This document shows, one piece after another, positions 6,828-15,439 of a stretch of 29,257 nt of DNA. Position numbers and translations under genes: made by a program. The first letter of the stretch is position 1, and each line of letters begins with the position of its first letter. Source of the DNA: Methylococcales bacterium (GTDB lineage Bacteria > Pseudomonadota > Gammaproteobacteria > Methylococcales > Methylomonadaceae); contig JAGLEW010000055.1 of assembly GCA_023144875.1 (NCBI GenBank), positions 1 to 29,257 of the forward strand, given 5' to 3'. The notes beneath the pieces are model-generated. The model was not told the DNA's origin and ran no database searches. It saw nothing but the letters and a program-made list of their open reading frames with translations.

Positions 6828-8948
6828 TTATTTTTCAAGCAGTCGGGTTGCGCCCGTCCAGTGCTGATCGGGTGGATTTTTTATAAAATGTTCACATTTA
6901 GTCATTAAAACTTTGGCAGGTTGATCGTCTGGGTTGTTGGTTAAAATTTGCTTATAAAGCCTTAAGGCTTGTTCAAATTGTTTTGAGAGATAGGCTTCAA
7001 AGGCATCGCTAGCCAGAGCTACTAAGGCGAGTATTTCATTATCAACCGCATTTTTTTCGCCGACTAATTCATAAATTTTAATGCCTTCATTTTTACCTTT
7101 GACGATAATAAAATCCAAGGGTCTAAAGACAAAATATTGATACACTTGTCGGTAGCTATTTTGGCTCACAATAATTTGGGTATGATAAATTTTATTCACG
7201 CCTTCAATCCGACTGGCTAAATTAACATTATCACCAATAACAGTATAGTTAATCCGATCACGAGAGCCTAAATGTCCAACGATTGCCAAGCCTGTATGAA
7301 TGCCAATTCGGGTAATAAAGGCCTTTTTTCCTAAGGCTAATCGTTCTTTATTTAAACGATCAATCGTAAGTTTGCAACCTAACGCCGAATAACAGGCTAG
7401 TTTAGAATGTTCGGCAATGTAGTTAGGAGCACCCCAAAAAGCCATCACTGAATCACCAATATATTTGTCAATGGTTCCTTGATTGTTTAGCACAATAATC
7501 TTGGTCATACAATCAAAGTAATCGGATAAATCGGTCATTAATTCTTGTGGGCCAACTTCTTCAGAAAGCGTGGTAAATCCTTCAATGTCGGAAAAGAAAA
7601 AACTCAAATTTAATTCTTGATGTTCTGCGACGACAGAGGCTTCACCTTCTTCAATAAATTGCTGAACTAAGGTGGGTGGTACATATTTTAAAAAGGCTTT
7701 TAGCCCTTGTGTCATTGCGGTTGTCGCATCAGAGATTTGTTGAAACTCTCTAATGGGAGACGACAGCGGTGTTAGGTTTTCAAAGTTTAAATTTTTAACG
7801 TTTCGCATCGTTCTCATAATGTTTTCAATTGGTTTGGATAGGTTCCTCGACAACCAGAAACTTAATAATATGGAGAACAAAAGCATTAAGGAGGTCAGCG
7901 CTAAACTCGTTGAGCGCATTTGTTTGACTTCACCTAAAAAATCATCTTCTGGCACAATAATAATTAAAAACCATTCTTTGCCAATAAAGGTTGAAAAATC
8001 ATGTACTTTGACATAATAACGCTTGTCATTTATGGTATAGGAAAAGTCTTTCTGCATGGCTTTAAAAAAAGCTTGCGCCCCTTCTCGAACCCAATCTAAC
8101 TTTATTTCATTAATAGTGGCTTCATGTTGTCCTTTGGCTAACTTATCTAATTCTAATTCTGAAAATAACATAATTTCGCGGGTTTTATTGACCACTAAGC
8201 CCTTGCCATTCATACCAATTGAGAGTGAGGTAAAAAAATCCGCTAAATGATCCAAGCCAATACTCGCACCGATTACCCCTTTAAAATTATTATCCGTATC
8301 AATAATAGGGTTAGCAATGCTAATACCATAAAGACGCTCGGTATCACTGCGTTTTTGATAAATACTATCTTTGCCAATATTTTGAAACTGATAAACTTCT
8401 GTCCAGTGGGTTTTTAACGAGGCTTTGGTTTTTTGGTACCAACCCCGTTGCCTTGGATCAAAATTGCTGTGCTTTTCTGTGTGGGTCGTTAAAATTTCCC
8501 CCTTAGCATTGCGATATTTCCAAAGGGTATAAGGTTCTTTGACTGAATTGTAAATTAACTCCGTTGATACATCACCAAATTTATTTTGATAGCCTAAAAC
8601 CAAATTCCCTTTTTCATCAGCAATATAATACATAAACAAGAAAGGCGTTTTTCGGAGTATTTTAATAACATGTTGTTCTAAATGCGCATTATTCACTAAA
8701 TCCAGCTTGCTGGCTAATAAGATAGAGCCTAGAGAGGTGCTATCTTCTGCCACTTTTAAATGATGCATGGTTTCACTGACCGCATGATTTAAGGTGGTAT
8801 TAAGTAATGAATTTGATAATGCTAAGGTATTTTTAGAATTAATTTCATAACTGTACATAATGATGGCAATCATCATTAAAATTAACCCAAAAAAACAGCT
8901 CATTAAGTCAACTTTAAACGCCCGCTTATATCCCTTTAGCTTTATCAT
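6828..8948 (-). CDS. Class III adenylate/guanylate cyclase with Cache sensor and HAMP
   Basis: 706 residues. TM1 is about 15-34. A periplasmic dCache-like domain (about 40-340) includes RGWYQKTKA and GVIGASIGLDHLADFF. TM2 is about 347-366, followed by HAMP (about 366-420) and a class III cyclase catalytic domain (about 445-630). The metal-binding aspartates are D454 (FFSDIEGFT) and D499 (IGDSVMAFWG). The purine-specifying position is K495 and the transition-state pair N576/R580 lies in VNLASRIEG. Thr569 (NYTVIGD) sits where class IIIa enzymes have Asp, which is the class IIIb pattern. The last ~70 residues contain a TPR-like helix pair. It likely makes cAMP in response to a periplasmic ligand. 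A strong TTTTAGGAGC ribosome-binding site fixes the ATG at 8948. It lies 24 bases after hemN and is probably cotranscribed with it. Confidence 0.9.
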   Translation of the reverse strand: MIKLKGYKRAFKVDLMSCFFGLILMMIAIIMYSYEINSKNTLALSNSLLNTTLNHAVSETMHHLKVAEDSTSLGSILLASKLDLVNNAHLEQHVIKILRKTPFLFMYYIADEKGNLVLGYQNKFGDVSTELIYNSVKEPYTLWKYRNAKGEILTTHTEKHSNFDPRQRGWYQKTKASLKTHWTEVYQFQNIGKDSIYQKRSDTERLYGISIANPIIDTDNNFKGVIGASIGLDHLADFFTSLSIGMNGKGLVVNKTREIMLFSELELDKLAKGQHEATINEIKLDWVREGAQAFFKAMQKDFSYTINDKRYYVKVHDFSTFIGKEWFLIIIVPEDDFLGEVKQMRSTSLALTSLMLLFSILLSFWLSRNLSKPIENIMRTMRNVKNLNFENLTPLSSPIREFQQISDATTAMTQGLKAFLKYVPPTLVQQFIEEGEASVVAEHQELNLSFFFSDIEGFTTLSEEVGPQELMTDLSDYFDCMTKIIVLNNQGTIDKYIGDSVMAFWGAPNYIAEHSKLACYSALGCKLTIDRLNKERLALGKKAFITRIGIHTGLAIVGHLGSRDRINYTVIGDNVNLASRIEGVNKIYHTQIIVSQNSYRQVYQYFVFRPLDFIIVKGKNEGIKIYELVGEKNAVDNEILALVALASDAFEAYLSKQFEQALRLYKQILTNNPDDQPAKVLMTKCEHFIKNPPDQHWTGATRLLEK

Positions 8949-8972
8949 GATGCTCCTAAAAAATGCGGTTTA

Positions 8973-10352
8973 TCAAATAACTTTTGAAAACTGTTGTGAT
9001 TTTTGGGTTAAATAGCGGTCAAAAACCATACAAATATTACGAATTAATAATCGACCTGCGGGCAATACACTAATACCATGCTCTGTCAGTTGCAATAAAC
9101 CATCTTTTTCCATCTGCTGTAATCGCTGTAATTCATCAGCAAAATAGCGGGAAAAGGTGATTGGAAAATCGCACTCAATAACCGAAAATTTTAAGCTAAA
9201 ATGACAAATTAATTGAGTAATCACTTGATTCCGCAGTTTATCATCATCGGTTAAGATCAGCCCTTTTACAACAGGTAATGTACCTTGATTAATGAGATGG
9301 TCATATTCATCAATGGTTTTTACATTTTGCGAATAAGAATCGCCAACTCTGCCAATAGAAGTTGCGCCCATGCCAATTAAATCACAATCGGAATGCGTAG
9401 AATAGCCTTGAAAATTACGGTATAGCTTGCCTTCACGTTGTGCAATGGCTAATTCATCATCAGGTTTAGCAAAATGATCCATGCCAATATAGACATAACC
9501 TGCCGCTAATAATCGGTGACCGATCATTTGTAAAATATCTAATTTTTCTTCCGCAGACGGGAGTTCTATTTCTTTAATTTGCCGTTGAGTTTTAAATTTT
9601 GTTGGCATGTGGGCGTAGTTAAAAATCGAAAACCGATCAGGTGAAACCGCCAAGACTTTATCGAGTGTTGCTGAAAAGCTTTCGACAGTTTGTAGCGGTA
9701 AACCATAGATAAGGTCAACACTGGTGGATCGAAAGCCATATTTTCTTGCGGCTTCTAACACACCAAAGGTTTGTTCTTCTGATTGTAAACGATTTACCGC
9801 TTTTTGTACGGCGGGGTTAAAATCTTGCAAGCCGAGACTAATGCGGTTAAAACCGAGTTCTCGCAGTTGTTCAACAGTATTATCATTGGTTTCACGAGGG
9901 TCAACTTCAATGGAATATTCGCCGCTGTCATCCTCATGCAAATTAAAAAATTGACGTGTAGTGTTCATCAATTGCTGCATTTGTGAAAAATTTAAAAACG
10001 TTGGTGTGCCACCGCCCCAATGCAGTTGATTGACTTTTCGGCTGTCATCAAAAAACTGCGCTTGCATTTCAATTTCTTTTAGCAAATTATTTAAATAAGG
10101 CTTCGCATGTTTACGATTTTTAGTGATAATTTTATTACAGGCACAAAAAAAACAAACGGTATCACAAAAAGGAATATGAAAATAAAGTGATAAGGGCCCA
10201 CCTTTAGTATTAGAGTTTTGTATCTGTTGGCGGTATTCAGTGGCGGCAAAATTATCGTGAAGTTCTAAAGCCGTAGGATAGGAGGTATAACGTGGGCCAA
10301 CTTTGTTATAGCGGTTAATTAAATCTAAATCGAAGGTGAGGGATTGATCCAT
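8973..10352 (-). CDS. hemN: Oxygen-independent coproporphyrinogen III oxidase
   Basis: About 459 residues. This radical-SAM enzyme decarboxylates coproporphyrinogen III to protoporphyrinogen IX without oxygen in the cytoplasm. The 4Fe-4S motif CxxxCxxC is C63, C67 and C70 (HIPFCDTVCFFCAC), matching E. coli HemN spacing. The N-terminal YNKVGPRYTSYPTALE arm, LHWGGGTPTFL, RISLGLQDF and DLIYGLPLQT are standard HemN segments, and the length is normal. The frame extends to a TTG at 10364, but ATG 10352 gives the expected HemN N-terminus. It is separated from the upstream clpX gene by a strong terminator, so it has its own promoter; I saw no clear FNR box in the short gap. Confidence 0.95.
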   Translation of the reverse strand: MDQSLTFDLDLINRYNKVGPRYTSYPTALELHDNFAATEYRQQIQNSNTKGGPLSLYFHIPFCDTVCFFCACNKIITKNRKHAKPYLNNLLKEIEMQAQFFDDSRKVNQLHWGGGTPTFLNFSQMQQLMNTTRQFFNLHEDDSGEYSIEVDPRETNDNTVEQLRELGFNRISLGLQDFNPAVQKAVNRLQSEEQTFGVLEAARKYGFRSTSVDLIYGLPLQTVESFSATLDKVLAVSPDRFSIFNYAHMPTKFKTQRQIKEIELPSAEEKLDILQMIGHRLLAAGYVYIGMDHFAKPDDELAIAQREGKLYRNFQGYSTHSDCDLIGMGATSIGRVGDSYSQNVKTIDEYDHLINQGTLPVVKGLILTDDDKLRNQVITQLICHFSLKFSVIECDFPITFSRYFADELQRLQQMEKDGLLQLTEHGISVLPAGRLLIRNICMVFDRYLTQKSQQFSKVI

Positions 10353-10391
10353 ACGTTTTAACAACCTATTTTATTAAGGGAATTTAACTAT

Positions 10392-10428
10392 AAAAAAAGG
10401 GAACTTTGAGTGTCAAAGTTCCCTTTTT
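10392..10428. terminator. Strong Rho-independent terminator after clpX
   Basis: GGGAACTTTGA (10399-10409) and TCAAAGTTCCC (10413-10423) form a perfect 11-bp stem with a 3-base loop. It is flanked by seven A (10392-10398) and five T (10424-10428), so it works in either direction. It ends the tig-clpP-clpX transcript, 24 bases past the clpX stop, and isolates hemN. Confidence 0.93.
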
Positions 10429-10451
10429 ATGCAGCGTAAGGCTAATGCTTT

Positions 10452-11717
10452 TTAATTTTCGCCCGATGCTTTTTTTCGTTCTTGCTCATAAACAAAAATA
10501 GGTTCATTTTCACCTAAAATTGCGCCTTCATCAAGAACAACTTTTATAATGTTATCGGCTGAGGGCAAATCGTACATGGTGTCTAATAAAACATTTTCGA
10601 CAATGGTTCTTAGTCCTCTTGCCCCTGTTTTTCGTTTCATCGCTTTTTGGGCAATGGCGGATAAGGCTTCATCTCTAAACTCAAGTTCTGCCCCTTCCAT
10701 CTCAAATAAATGTTGATATTGTTTGACCAATGCATTTTTAGGTTGGGTTAAAATTTGAATTAAGGCGGCTTCATCCAAATCTTCAAGGGTTGCCACCACG
10801 GGCAAACGACCTACAAATTCTGGAATCAAACCATATTTAATTAAATCTTCTGCCTCGACTTCTGAAAATAATTCGCCTACATTTTTAGTTTCATCTTTTG
10901 ATTGCACTTCAGCGCCAAAGCCGATGCCACTTTTTACTGAGCGATTTTGAATAATTTTATCCAGCCCTGAAAAAGCCCCACCGACAATAAATAAGATATT
11001 CGCAGTATTAACGTGTAAAAAATCTTGTTGCGGGTGTTTACGTCCGCCTTGTGGTGGAATCGAGGCAATAGTGCCTTCAATCAGCTTCAATAATGCTTGC
11101 TGTACGCCTTCACCTGACACATCGCGTGTAATCGACATGTTTTCAGATTTTCGGGTGATTTTATCAATTTCATCAATATAAATGATGCCTGTTTCGGCTT
11201 TTTCGACATTATAATCACATTTTTGAAGAATTTTTTGAATAATATTTTCAACATCTTCACCGACATAACCTGCTTCAGTTAAGGTGGTCGCATCCGCAAT
11301 GGTAAAAGGGACATCCAACAAACGGGCTAAGGTTTCGGCTAATAATGTTTTACCAGAACCTGTCGGACCAATTAATAAAATATTACTTTTTCCAAGCTCA
11401 ATATCGTCTTTTTTAGATTGACTCCGCAAACGCTTATAATGATTATATACGGCGACCGAAAGATTTTTTTTCGCTTGTTCTTGCCCTATGACATAGTCAT
11501 CTAAGGTTGCTTTAATTTCTTTAGGTTTGGGTAACTCATCTTTATTAACCGAGGTATCAGATACTTTTTCTTGTTCTGCATCATCTCGAATAATATCATT
11601 ACAAAGGGCGACGCATTCATCACAAACATGAACAGAAGGACCTGCAATTAATTTTTTTACTTCATTTTGACTTTTACCGCAAAAAGAACAATAAAGTAGT
11701 TTATCGTCACCACTCAT
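10452..11717 (-). CDS. clpX: ATP-dependent Clp protease ATP-binding subunit ClpX
   Basis: 421 residues, normal length. AAA+ unfoldase that feeds SsrA-tagged and other substrates into ClpP. The N-terminal zinc-binding domain has C10, C13, C32 and C35. The Walker A motif GPTGSGKT is at 117-124, the pore-loop GYVGED follows about 30 residues later, and Walker B is IIYIDEIDKI. The C-terminal part holds MKRKTGARGLRTIVE (sensor 2 region). A GGAG ribosome-binding site precedes the ATG. It is the last gene of tig-clpP-clpX, 40 bases after clpP. Confidence 0.98.
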   Translation of the reverse strand: MSGDDKLLYCSFCGKSQNEVKKLIAGPSVHVCDECVALCNDIIRDDAEQEKVSDTSVNKDELPKPKEIKATLDDYVIGQEQAKKNLSVAVYNHYKRLRSQSKKDDIELGKSNILLIGPTGSGKTLLAETLARLLDVPFTIADATTLTEAGYVGEDVENIIQKILQKCDYNVEKAETGIIYIDEIDKITRKSENMSITRDVSGEGVQQALLKLIEGTIASIPPQGGRKHPQQDFLHVNTANILFIVGGAFSGLDKIIQNRSVKSGIGFGAEVQSKDETKNVGELFSEVEAEDLIKYGLIPEFVGRLPVVATLEDLDEAALIQILTQPKNALVKQYQHLFEMEGAELEFRDEALSAIAQKAMKRKTGARGLRTIVENVLLDTMYDLPSADNIIKVVLDEGAILGENEPIFVYEQERKKASGEN

Positions 11718-11757
11718 AAATTTAAGTCTCCAAAGAATGTAAGCTGTTTAGTAAGGG

Positions 11758-12402
11758 TTAAGTCGTAGATGATTGGCGTTCAGAAACCACTTTATCAATT
11801 AAGCCATAGTTGACCGAGTCTTCAGCGCTTAAAAAATTATCCCTATCGGTGTCTTTTGCAATCGTTTCTACGGGTTGGCCTGTGTGATGCGCTAATACAT
11901 TATTCAGTTTTTCTCGAATCAATAAAATTTCTTTAGCGTGAATATCAATATCAGATGCTTGGCCTTGAAACCCACCTAGTGGCTGATGAATCATCATGCG
12001 CGAATGTGGCAAACAAAAGCGTTTATTTTTTGCCCCACCCGTTAATAATAACGCGCCCATACTGGCTGCTTGACCAATACAAAGCGTGCTTACATCAGGT
12101 TTAATAAACTGCATCGTATCATAAATTGACATACCTGCCGTCACAGAACCACCTGGTGAATTAATATACAAATGTATATCTTTATCAGGGTTTTCAGATT
12201 CTAAAAACAGCAATTGTGCGACGACAAGGTTAGCCATGTAATCTTCCACTTGACCCACTAAAAAGATAATACGCTCTTTTAAAAGTCGTGAGTAAATATC
12301 ATACGAACGTTCGCCTCGGGCGGTTTGTTCAATCACCATTGGAACTAACCCACCCGCCGCTTGTGGGGGGGTTAAAATACCTGAACCTGTTGTCTGATAC
12401 AT
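11758..12402 (-). CDS. clpP: ATP-dependent Clp protease proteolytic subunit ClpP
   Basis: 214 residues. Tetradecameric serine protease partner of ClpX. The catalytic triad is visible: S114 in GQAASMGALL, H139 in MMIHQPLGG and D188 in DTDRDNFLSAED. The first ~18 residues (MYQTTGSGILTPPQAAGG) precede the conserved LVPMVIEQT and are probably the autocleaved propeptide. The ATG lies 1 base beyond the trigger-factor stop, so the genes are likely translationally coupled. Confidence 0.98.
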   Translation of the reverse strand: MYQTTGSGILTPPQAAGGLVPMVIEQTARGERSYDIYSRLLKERIIFLVGQVEDYMANLVVAQLLFLESENPDKDIHLYINSPGGSVTAGMSIYDTMQFIKPDVSTLCIGQAASMGALLLTGGAKNKRFCLPHSRMMIHQPLGGFQGQASDIDIHAKEILLIREKLNNVLAHHTGQPVETIAKDTDRDNFLSAEDSVNYGLIDKVVSERQSSTT

Positions 12403-12403
12403 T

Positions 12404-13729
12404 TTAACCTCGTTGTTGCTGTTTTTGGATGCGTTTGCTCACTAACTCATGAAATTTTTGCGGTTCATCATCACTCATTTGCATTTGTCCTGTGAGCCAT
12501 TCAACCGTTTGCTCTTCTAATACCATTTGCTTCACCTCATCCAAGCGTTTTTCATCTTCATAGTACCACGCCAAGGCTTCATCAGGCGTATCATAGCTTT
12601 GACTTAAATCTTGAATCGTTGAACGAAGTTTTTCTTTATCAACTGAAATGTTATTTTCTTGAATGATTTCCGCTAAGATTAAACCTAAGCCAACGCGCTT
12701 TTTAGCACGCTCTTCAAAAATATCACGTGGAAGATCCATTTCTTCAGGTTTTTGACCTTGTTTTTCCATCGCTTCAATATAAGGTTTCATTAACGCACTC
12801 AATTCTTGGTCAATCAAAGCCTTTGGTAAGGTTATTTTAAGATTGTCATATAACGCGTCGAGGACGGATTCTTTTAATTCCCCTGATAAAGCACGTTGTA
12901 ATTCATTGTCCATATTGGCACGCACATCTTTATAAAAAGCTTCAATATCACCTGATTCAATGCCATATTCTGTGACAAATGCTTCATTAACATCAGGTAG
13001 TTTAGGAGCTTCAACCTTTACAACTTCTATTTCAAAGTTAGCTAATTTTGCATTAAGCTTAGGGTTTGCCGCATAGGTTTCAGGAAAGGTAAGTTCAAAC
13101 GATTTATTTTCGCCTGCTTCAAGGTTTAATAATTGTTCCTCAAACCCTGGAATCATTTGGTTTTTTCCTAATTCCACTTCAAAATTTTCAACTTTACCAC
13201 TGGTAAAATCTTCACCTTCCGATGTCCCTGAAAAGTGAATAGTCACTCGGTCATTATTTTCCGAACGACGTTCTATCAAGTCCCATGAAATTTTATGATG
13301 GCGTAATTTTTCGACCATTTCATCAAAATCAGTGGGTTCAATAGTAGACATCGGGCGTTTTGCTTCGATAGCCTTAATACCCTCTAAAGAAATCTCAGGA
13401 TAAATTTCAAATTCAGCGGTATAACCTATGCCACTTTCTTGTTCAATAGGATGAATGTGAGGCATATTAACAGGCCGTAGTTCTTGTTCCTGTAACGCTT
13501 CATAATAGCTTGATTGCACCAATTCTCCTGCAATTTCTCCACGAACCTTTTCACCGTATCTTTTTGTGATGACACTTAGTGGAATTTTTCCTGGACGAAA
13601 GCCATCAATTTTAACTTCATTTTTTAATGACTTTAAACGGGCATCTACTTTTTCTTGAAGCGCCTCTTCAGAAATTTGGACAGTCATTTTTCGGTTTAAT
13701 TCGGATGTCTGTTCGACAGAAACTTGCAT
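12404..13729 (-). CDS. tig: Trigger factor (ribosome-associated chaperone / peptidyl-prolyl isomerase)
   Basis: 441 residues. It binds the ribosome exit tunnel at L23 and shields nascent chains. The ribosome-docking signature GFRPGKIP is at 43-50. An FKBP-type isomerase domain covers about 155-245 (DRVTIHFSG, GKNQMIPGFEEQL). The C-terminal helical chaperone arms fill 250-430. A GAGGACAACTA leader gives a good ribosome-binding site for the ATG at 13729. First gene of the tig-clpP-clpX operon. Confidence 0.97.
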   Translation of the reverse strand: MQVSVEQTSELNRKMTVQISEEALQEKVDARLKSLKNEVKIDGFRPGKIPLSVITKRYGEKVRGEIAGELVQSSYYEALQEQELRPVNMPHIHPIEQESGIGYTAEFEIYPEISLEGIKAIEAKRPMSTIEPTDFDEMVEKLRHHKISWDLIERRSENNDRVTIHFSGTSEGEDFTSGKVENFEVELGKNQMIPGFEEQLLNLEAGENKSFELTFPETYAANPKLNAKLANFEIEVVKVEAPKLPDVNEAFVTEYGIESGDIEAFYKDVRANMDNELQRALSGELKESVLDALYDNLKITLPKALIDQELSALMKPYIEAMEKQGQKPEEMDLPRDIFEERAKKRVGLGLILAEIIQENNISVDKEKLRSTIQDLSQSYDTPDEALAWYYEDEKRLDEVKQMVLEEQTVEWLTGQMQMSDDEPQKFHELVSKRIQKQQQRG

Positions 13730-13746
13730 TAGTTGTCCTCAACGAA

Positions 13747-13773
13747 ATAATATAGGGAATTTTAGGCGATCAA
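13747..13773 (-). promoter_or_regulatory. Candidate promoter for tig-clpP-clpX
   Basis: On the minus strand, TTGATC (13773-13768) and TATTAT (13752-13747) are spaced by 15 bases just upstream of tig. The spacing is short and the match partial; a sigma32-type site was not obvious. Confidence 0.3.
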
Positions 13774-13796
13774 TATCGGCAAAATAGAATATGAAT

Positions 13797-13818
13797 CATT
13801 AACAAGGTGTTGTTAATG
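13797..13818 (-). terminator. Hairpin downstream of tRNA-Leu
   Basis: CATTAACAA (13797-13805) and TTGTTAATG (13810-13818) form a perfect 9-bp stem with a 4-base loop, 16 bases past the tRNA 3' CCA on the minus strand. The stretch after it is T-rich but not a pure U-tract. It probably ends or processes the tRNA transcript before the tig promoter. Confidence 0.5.
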
Positions 13819-13834
13819 TTAAAGGGGAGTTAAG

Positions 13835-13919
13835 TGGTGCGAGCGGAGAGACTTGAACTCTCACATCATAAGATACTGGTACCTAAAACCAGCGCGTCTA
13901 CCAATTCCGCCACGCTCGC
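13835..13919 (-). tRNA. tRNA-Leu (anticodon UAG)
   Basis: 85 bases including an encoded 3' CCA. The acceptor strands GCGAGCG and CGCTCGC pair perfectly. The D-arm region GGCGGAATTGGTAGACGC is typical of leucine tRNAs. The anticodon stem CTGGT/ACCAG encloses the loop TTTAGGT, giving anticodon TAG, which reads CUA/CUN leucine codons. The long variable arm (a class II feature) and the T-loop GTTCAAGTC are present. It stands alone, transcribed in the same direction as tig. Confidence 0.97.
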
Positions 13920-13936
13920 ATACTTTTCAGGCGAGG

Positions 13937-13965
13937 ATTATAAGCGATGTTTTTATCTCGCGCAA
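13937..13965 (-). promoter_or_regulatory. Sigma70 promoter of tRNA-Leu
   Basis: On the minus strand TTGCGC (13965-13960) and a perfect TATAAT (13942-13937) are spaced by 17 bases, ending 17 bases before the mature tRNA 5' end. The CCTCGCC just after the -10 is a GC-rich discriminator of the kind seen in stringently controlled stable-RNA promoters; that regulation is inference. Confidence 0.8.
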
Positions 13966-14007
13966 GATTTAGTCACGTAAACCTCGTCTATTTAGCCTTA
14001 AAAGTTG

Positions 14008-14016
14008 TGATATGAT
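14008..14016 (+). promoter_or_regulatory. Candidate extended -10 promoter for the DUF4124 gene
   Basis: TGATATGAT gives a TGn extended -10 with TATGAT at 14011-14016, about 95 bases before the ATG at 14111. No good -35 is seen. Weak visual match. Confidence 0.3.
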
Positions 14017-14110
14017 CCTAATTTTTCCCCTTTAAACGTTATCGCTATCTTTTCATCTAAACAACTTAATGATAGTATGAATTTAATTTAATTTTTAATA
14101 GAGGTTTCCT

Positions 14111-14584
14111 ATGAGATTGATTATTCTCCCATTATTAATAACAAGTCTTAGCGTCGCCGAGGCAGGAGTGTATAAATGCCCTGATCCTGTCACAGGTAAA
14201 CTGACCTATCAAGCAAGACCTTGCAACAATCAGGAAAATTCGAACGACAATAAAGTCCGAATCATACTTGAGGATGAAAAACAGGCTAAAGCGGCAAAAG
14301 AAAAACTTGATCTTTATATGAAAAATCGTAAAAAAACAAAAGAGGGTCCCACCAAAAACTCAGCGCCACCAACGCCAACGCCACCACCACCCACAGAAAT
14401 TAATGTAACGATCCCTCCAAGTAAATCCTCACCTAATTCTCAAACAATAAGACTGAATCAACCATCACAAACACCTGCTATTAATGAGGAAATGGTTCCA
14501 ACAAAATCAACCATACCATTGCCAACGATAAAACCTAATAACCCACCTCAATCTTTTGAACCAGAAAGTAATATAGGTTCCTAG
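14111..14584 (+). CDS. DUF4124 domain protein with signal peptide and Pro-rich tail
   Basis: 157 residues. A signal peptide (about 1-18, cleavage after AEA) precedes a DUF4124 domain (about 19-55) with the typical YKCPDPVTGKLTYQARPC layout and its paired Cys. A short charged helix (56-80) and a Pro/Thr/Ser-rich low-complexity tail (81-157) follow, which looks disordered. The domain is common in gammaproteobacterial periplasmic proteins but has no known activity. AGAGG ahead of the ATG is a good ribosome-binding site. The CvfB-like gene starts 24 bases downstream. Confidence 0.85.
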   Translation: MRLIILPLLITSLSVAEAGVYKCPDPVTGKLTYQARPCNNQENSNDNKVRIILEDEKQAKAAKEKLDLYMKNRKKTKEGPTKNSAPPTPTPPPPTEINVTIPPSKSSPNSQTIRLNQPSQTPAINEEMVPTKSTIPLPTIKPNNPPQSFEPESNIGS

Positions 14585-14608
14585 AATTTCACACAACAGG
14601 CTCAATCA

Positions 14609-15439
14609 ATGCTTAAAATCGGTAAATTTAATCAACTTAAAGTACAAAGACAACAGAATGAATGGTGTTTTATAGATGATGATGAAGGGGTTATTTTATT
14701 TCCAGACAATGAAGTTCCCAAGCGATGTAAGGCGGGAATATCATTAAAAGTGTTTGTTTATAGTGGAAAAAAAGGACAGCTCACGGCAACAATCCACACA
14801 CCAAAAGCGCAAGTTGATGATATAGCATGGTTAAAAGTGACGGATATTGGTCGTGTAGGGGCTTTTTTAGATTGGGGATTGTCTAAAGATTTATTGGTGC
14901 CTTTTAATGAGCAACGTTATCCTTTAATACTCGATAAGTCTTATTTAGTTAAAATTTTCCTAGATGATGACGACCGAGTGACCGCGACCACTCGGTTTGA
15001 GCATTTAATTATTGATGAATCCATTTATTTTAAAGAGGGTCAACAAGTTCCAATTATCATCGCTGAAAAAACCGATTTAGGCTTTAAAGCGATTGTCGAT
15101 AACAGTCACTGGGGGGTTATTTATAATAATGAAATTTTTCAACCCTTGGAAAAAGGCCTAAAACTCAACGCTTATATCAAAAAAATTCGTGAAGATAAAC
15201 GGATTGATTTAAGCTTGCAACCACTCGTGCCTGTCCATACGCAAACGAGTGATTTAAGCGATAGAATACTCGCTCAGCTTAACGCTCAAGATGGTTACTT
15301 AGCTTTGGGCGATAAAAGCCCACCTGAAGCTATTTATAGTGCGTTTGCTGTCAGCAAAAAAGCCTTTAAACAAGCCATTGGCGCCCTCTATAAAAAAGAG
15401 TTAATCACCACGGATAAACAGTCAATCCGCTTACGCTAA
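14609..15439 (+). CDS. CvfB-like S1 RNA-binding protein
   Basis: 276 residues, the usual size for CvfB/YitL proteins. Three S1-like OB folds in tandem (about 1-65, 70-130 and 140-205) are recognisable by DIGRVGAFLDWGLSKDLLVPFNEQ and KIREDKRIDLSLQP. A C-terminal winged-helix domain (about 215-276) contains DKSPPEAIYSAFAVSKKAFKQAIGALYKK. CvfB binds RNA and affects virulence and stress gene expression in Gram-positives; the role in Gram-negatives is not established. The 3' end overlaps the convergent DUF3581 gene by 4 bases. Confidence 0.88.
   Translation: MLKIGKFNQLKVQRQQNEWCFIDDDEGVILFPDNEVPKRCKAGISLKVFVYSGKKGQLTATIHTPKAQVDDIAWLKVTDIGRVGAFLDWGLSKDLLVPFNEQRYPLILDKSYLVKIFLDDDDRVTATTRFEHLIIDESIYFKEGQQVPIIIAEKTDLGFKAIVDNSHWGVIYNNEIFQPLEKGLKLNAYIKKIREDKRIDLSLQPLVPVHTQTSDLSDRILAQLNAQDGYLALGDKSPPEAIYSAFAVSKKAFKQAIGALYKKELITTDKQSIRLR

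Noticed and set aside
10392..10428. Possible regulatory small RNA hairpin or attenuator ahead of hemN
   Set aside because: The 11-bp stem with A and T tracts is a textbook bidirectional terminator placed right after clpX; nothing suggests an alternative antiterminator structure.
14341..14584. Pro-rich tail of the DUF4124 protein as a tandem repeat
   Set aside because: It is low-complexity Pro/Thr/Ser sequence without a regular repeat unit.
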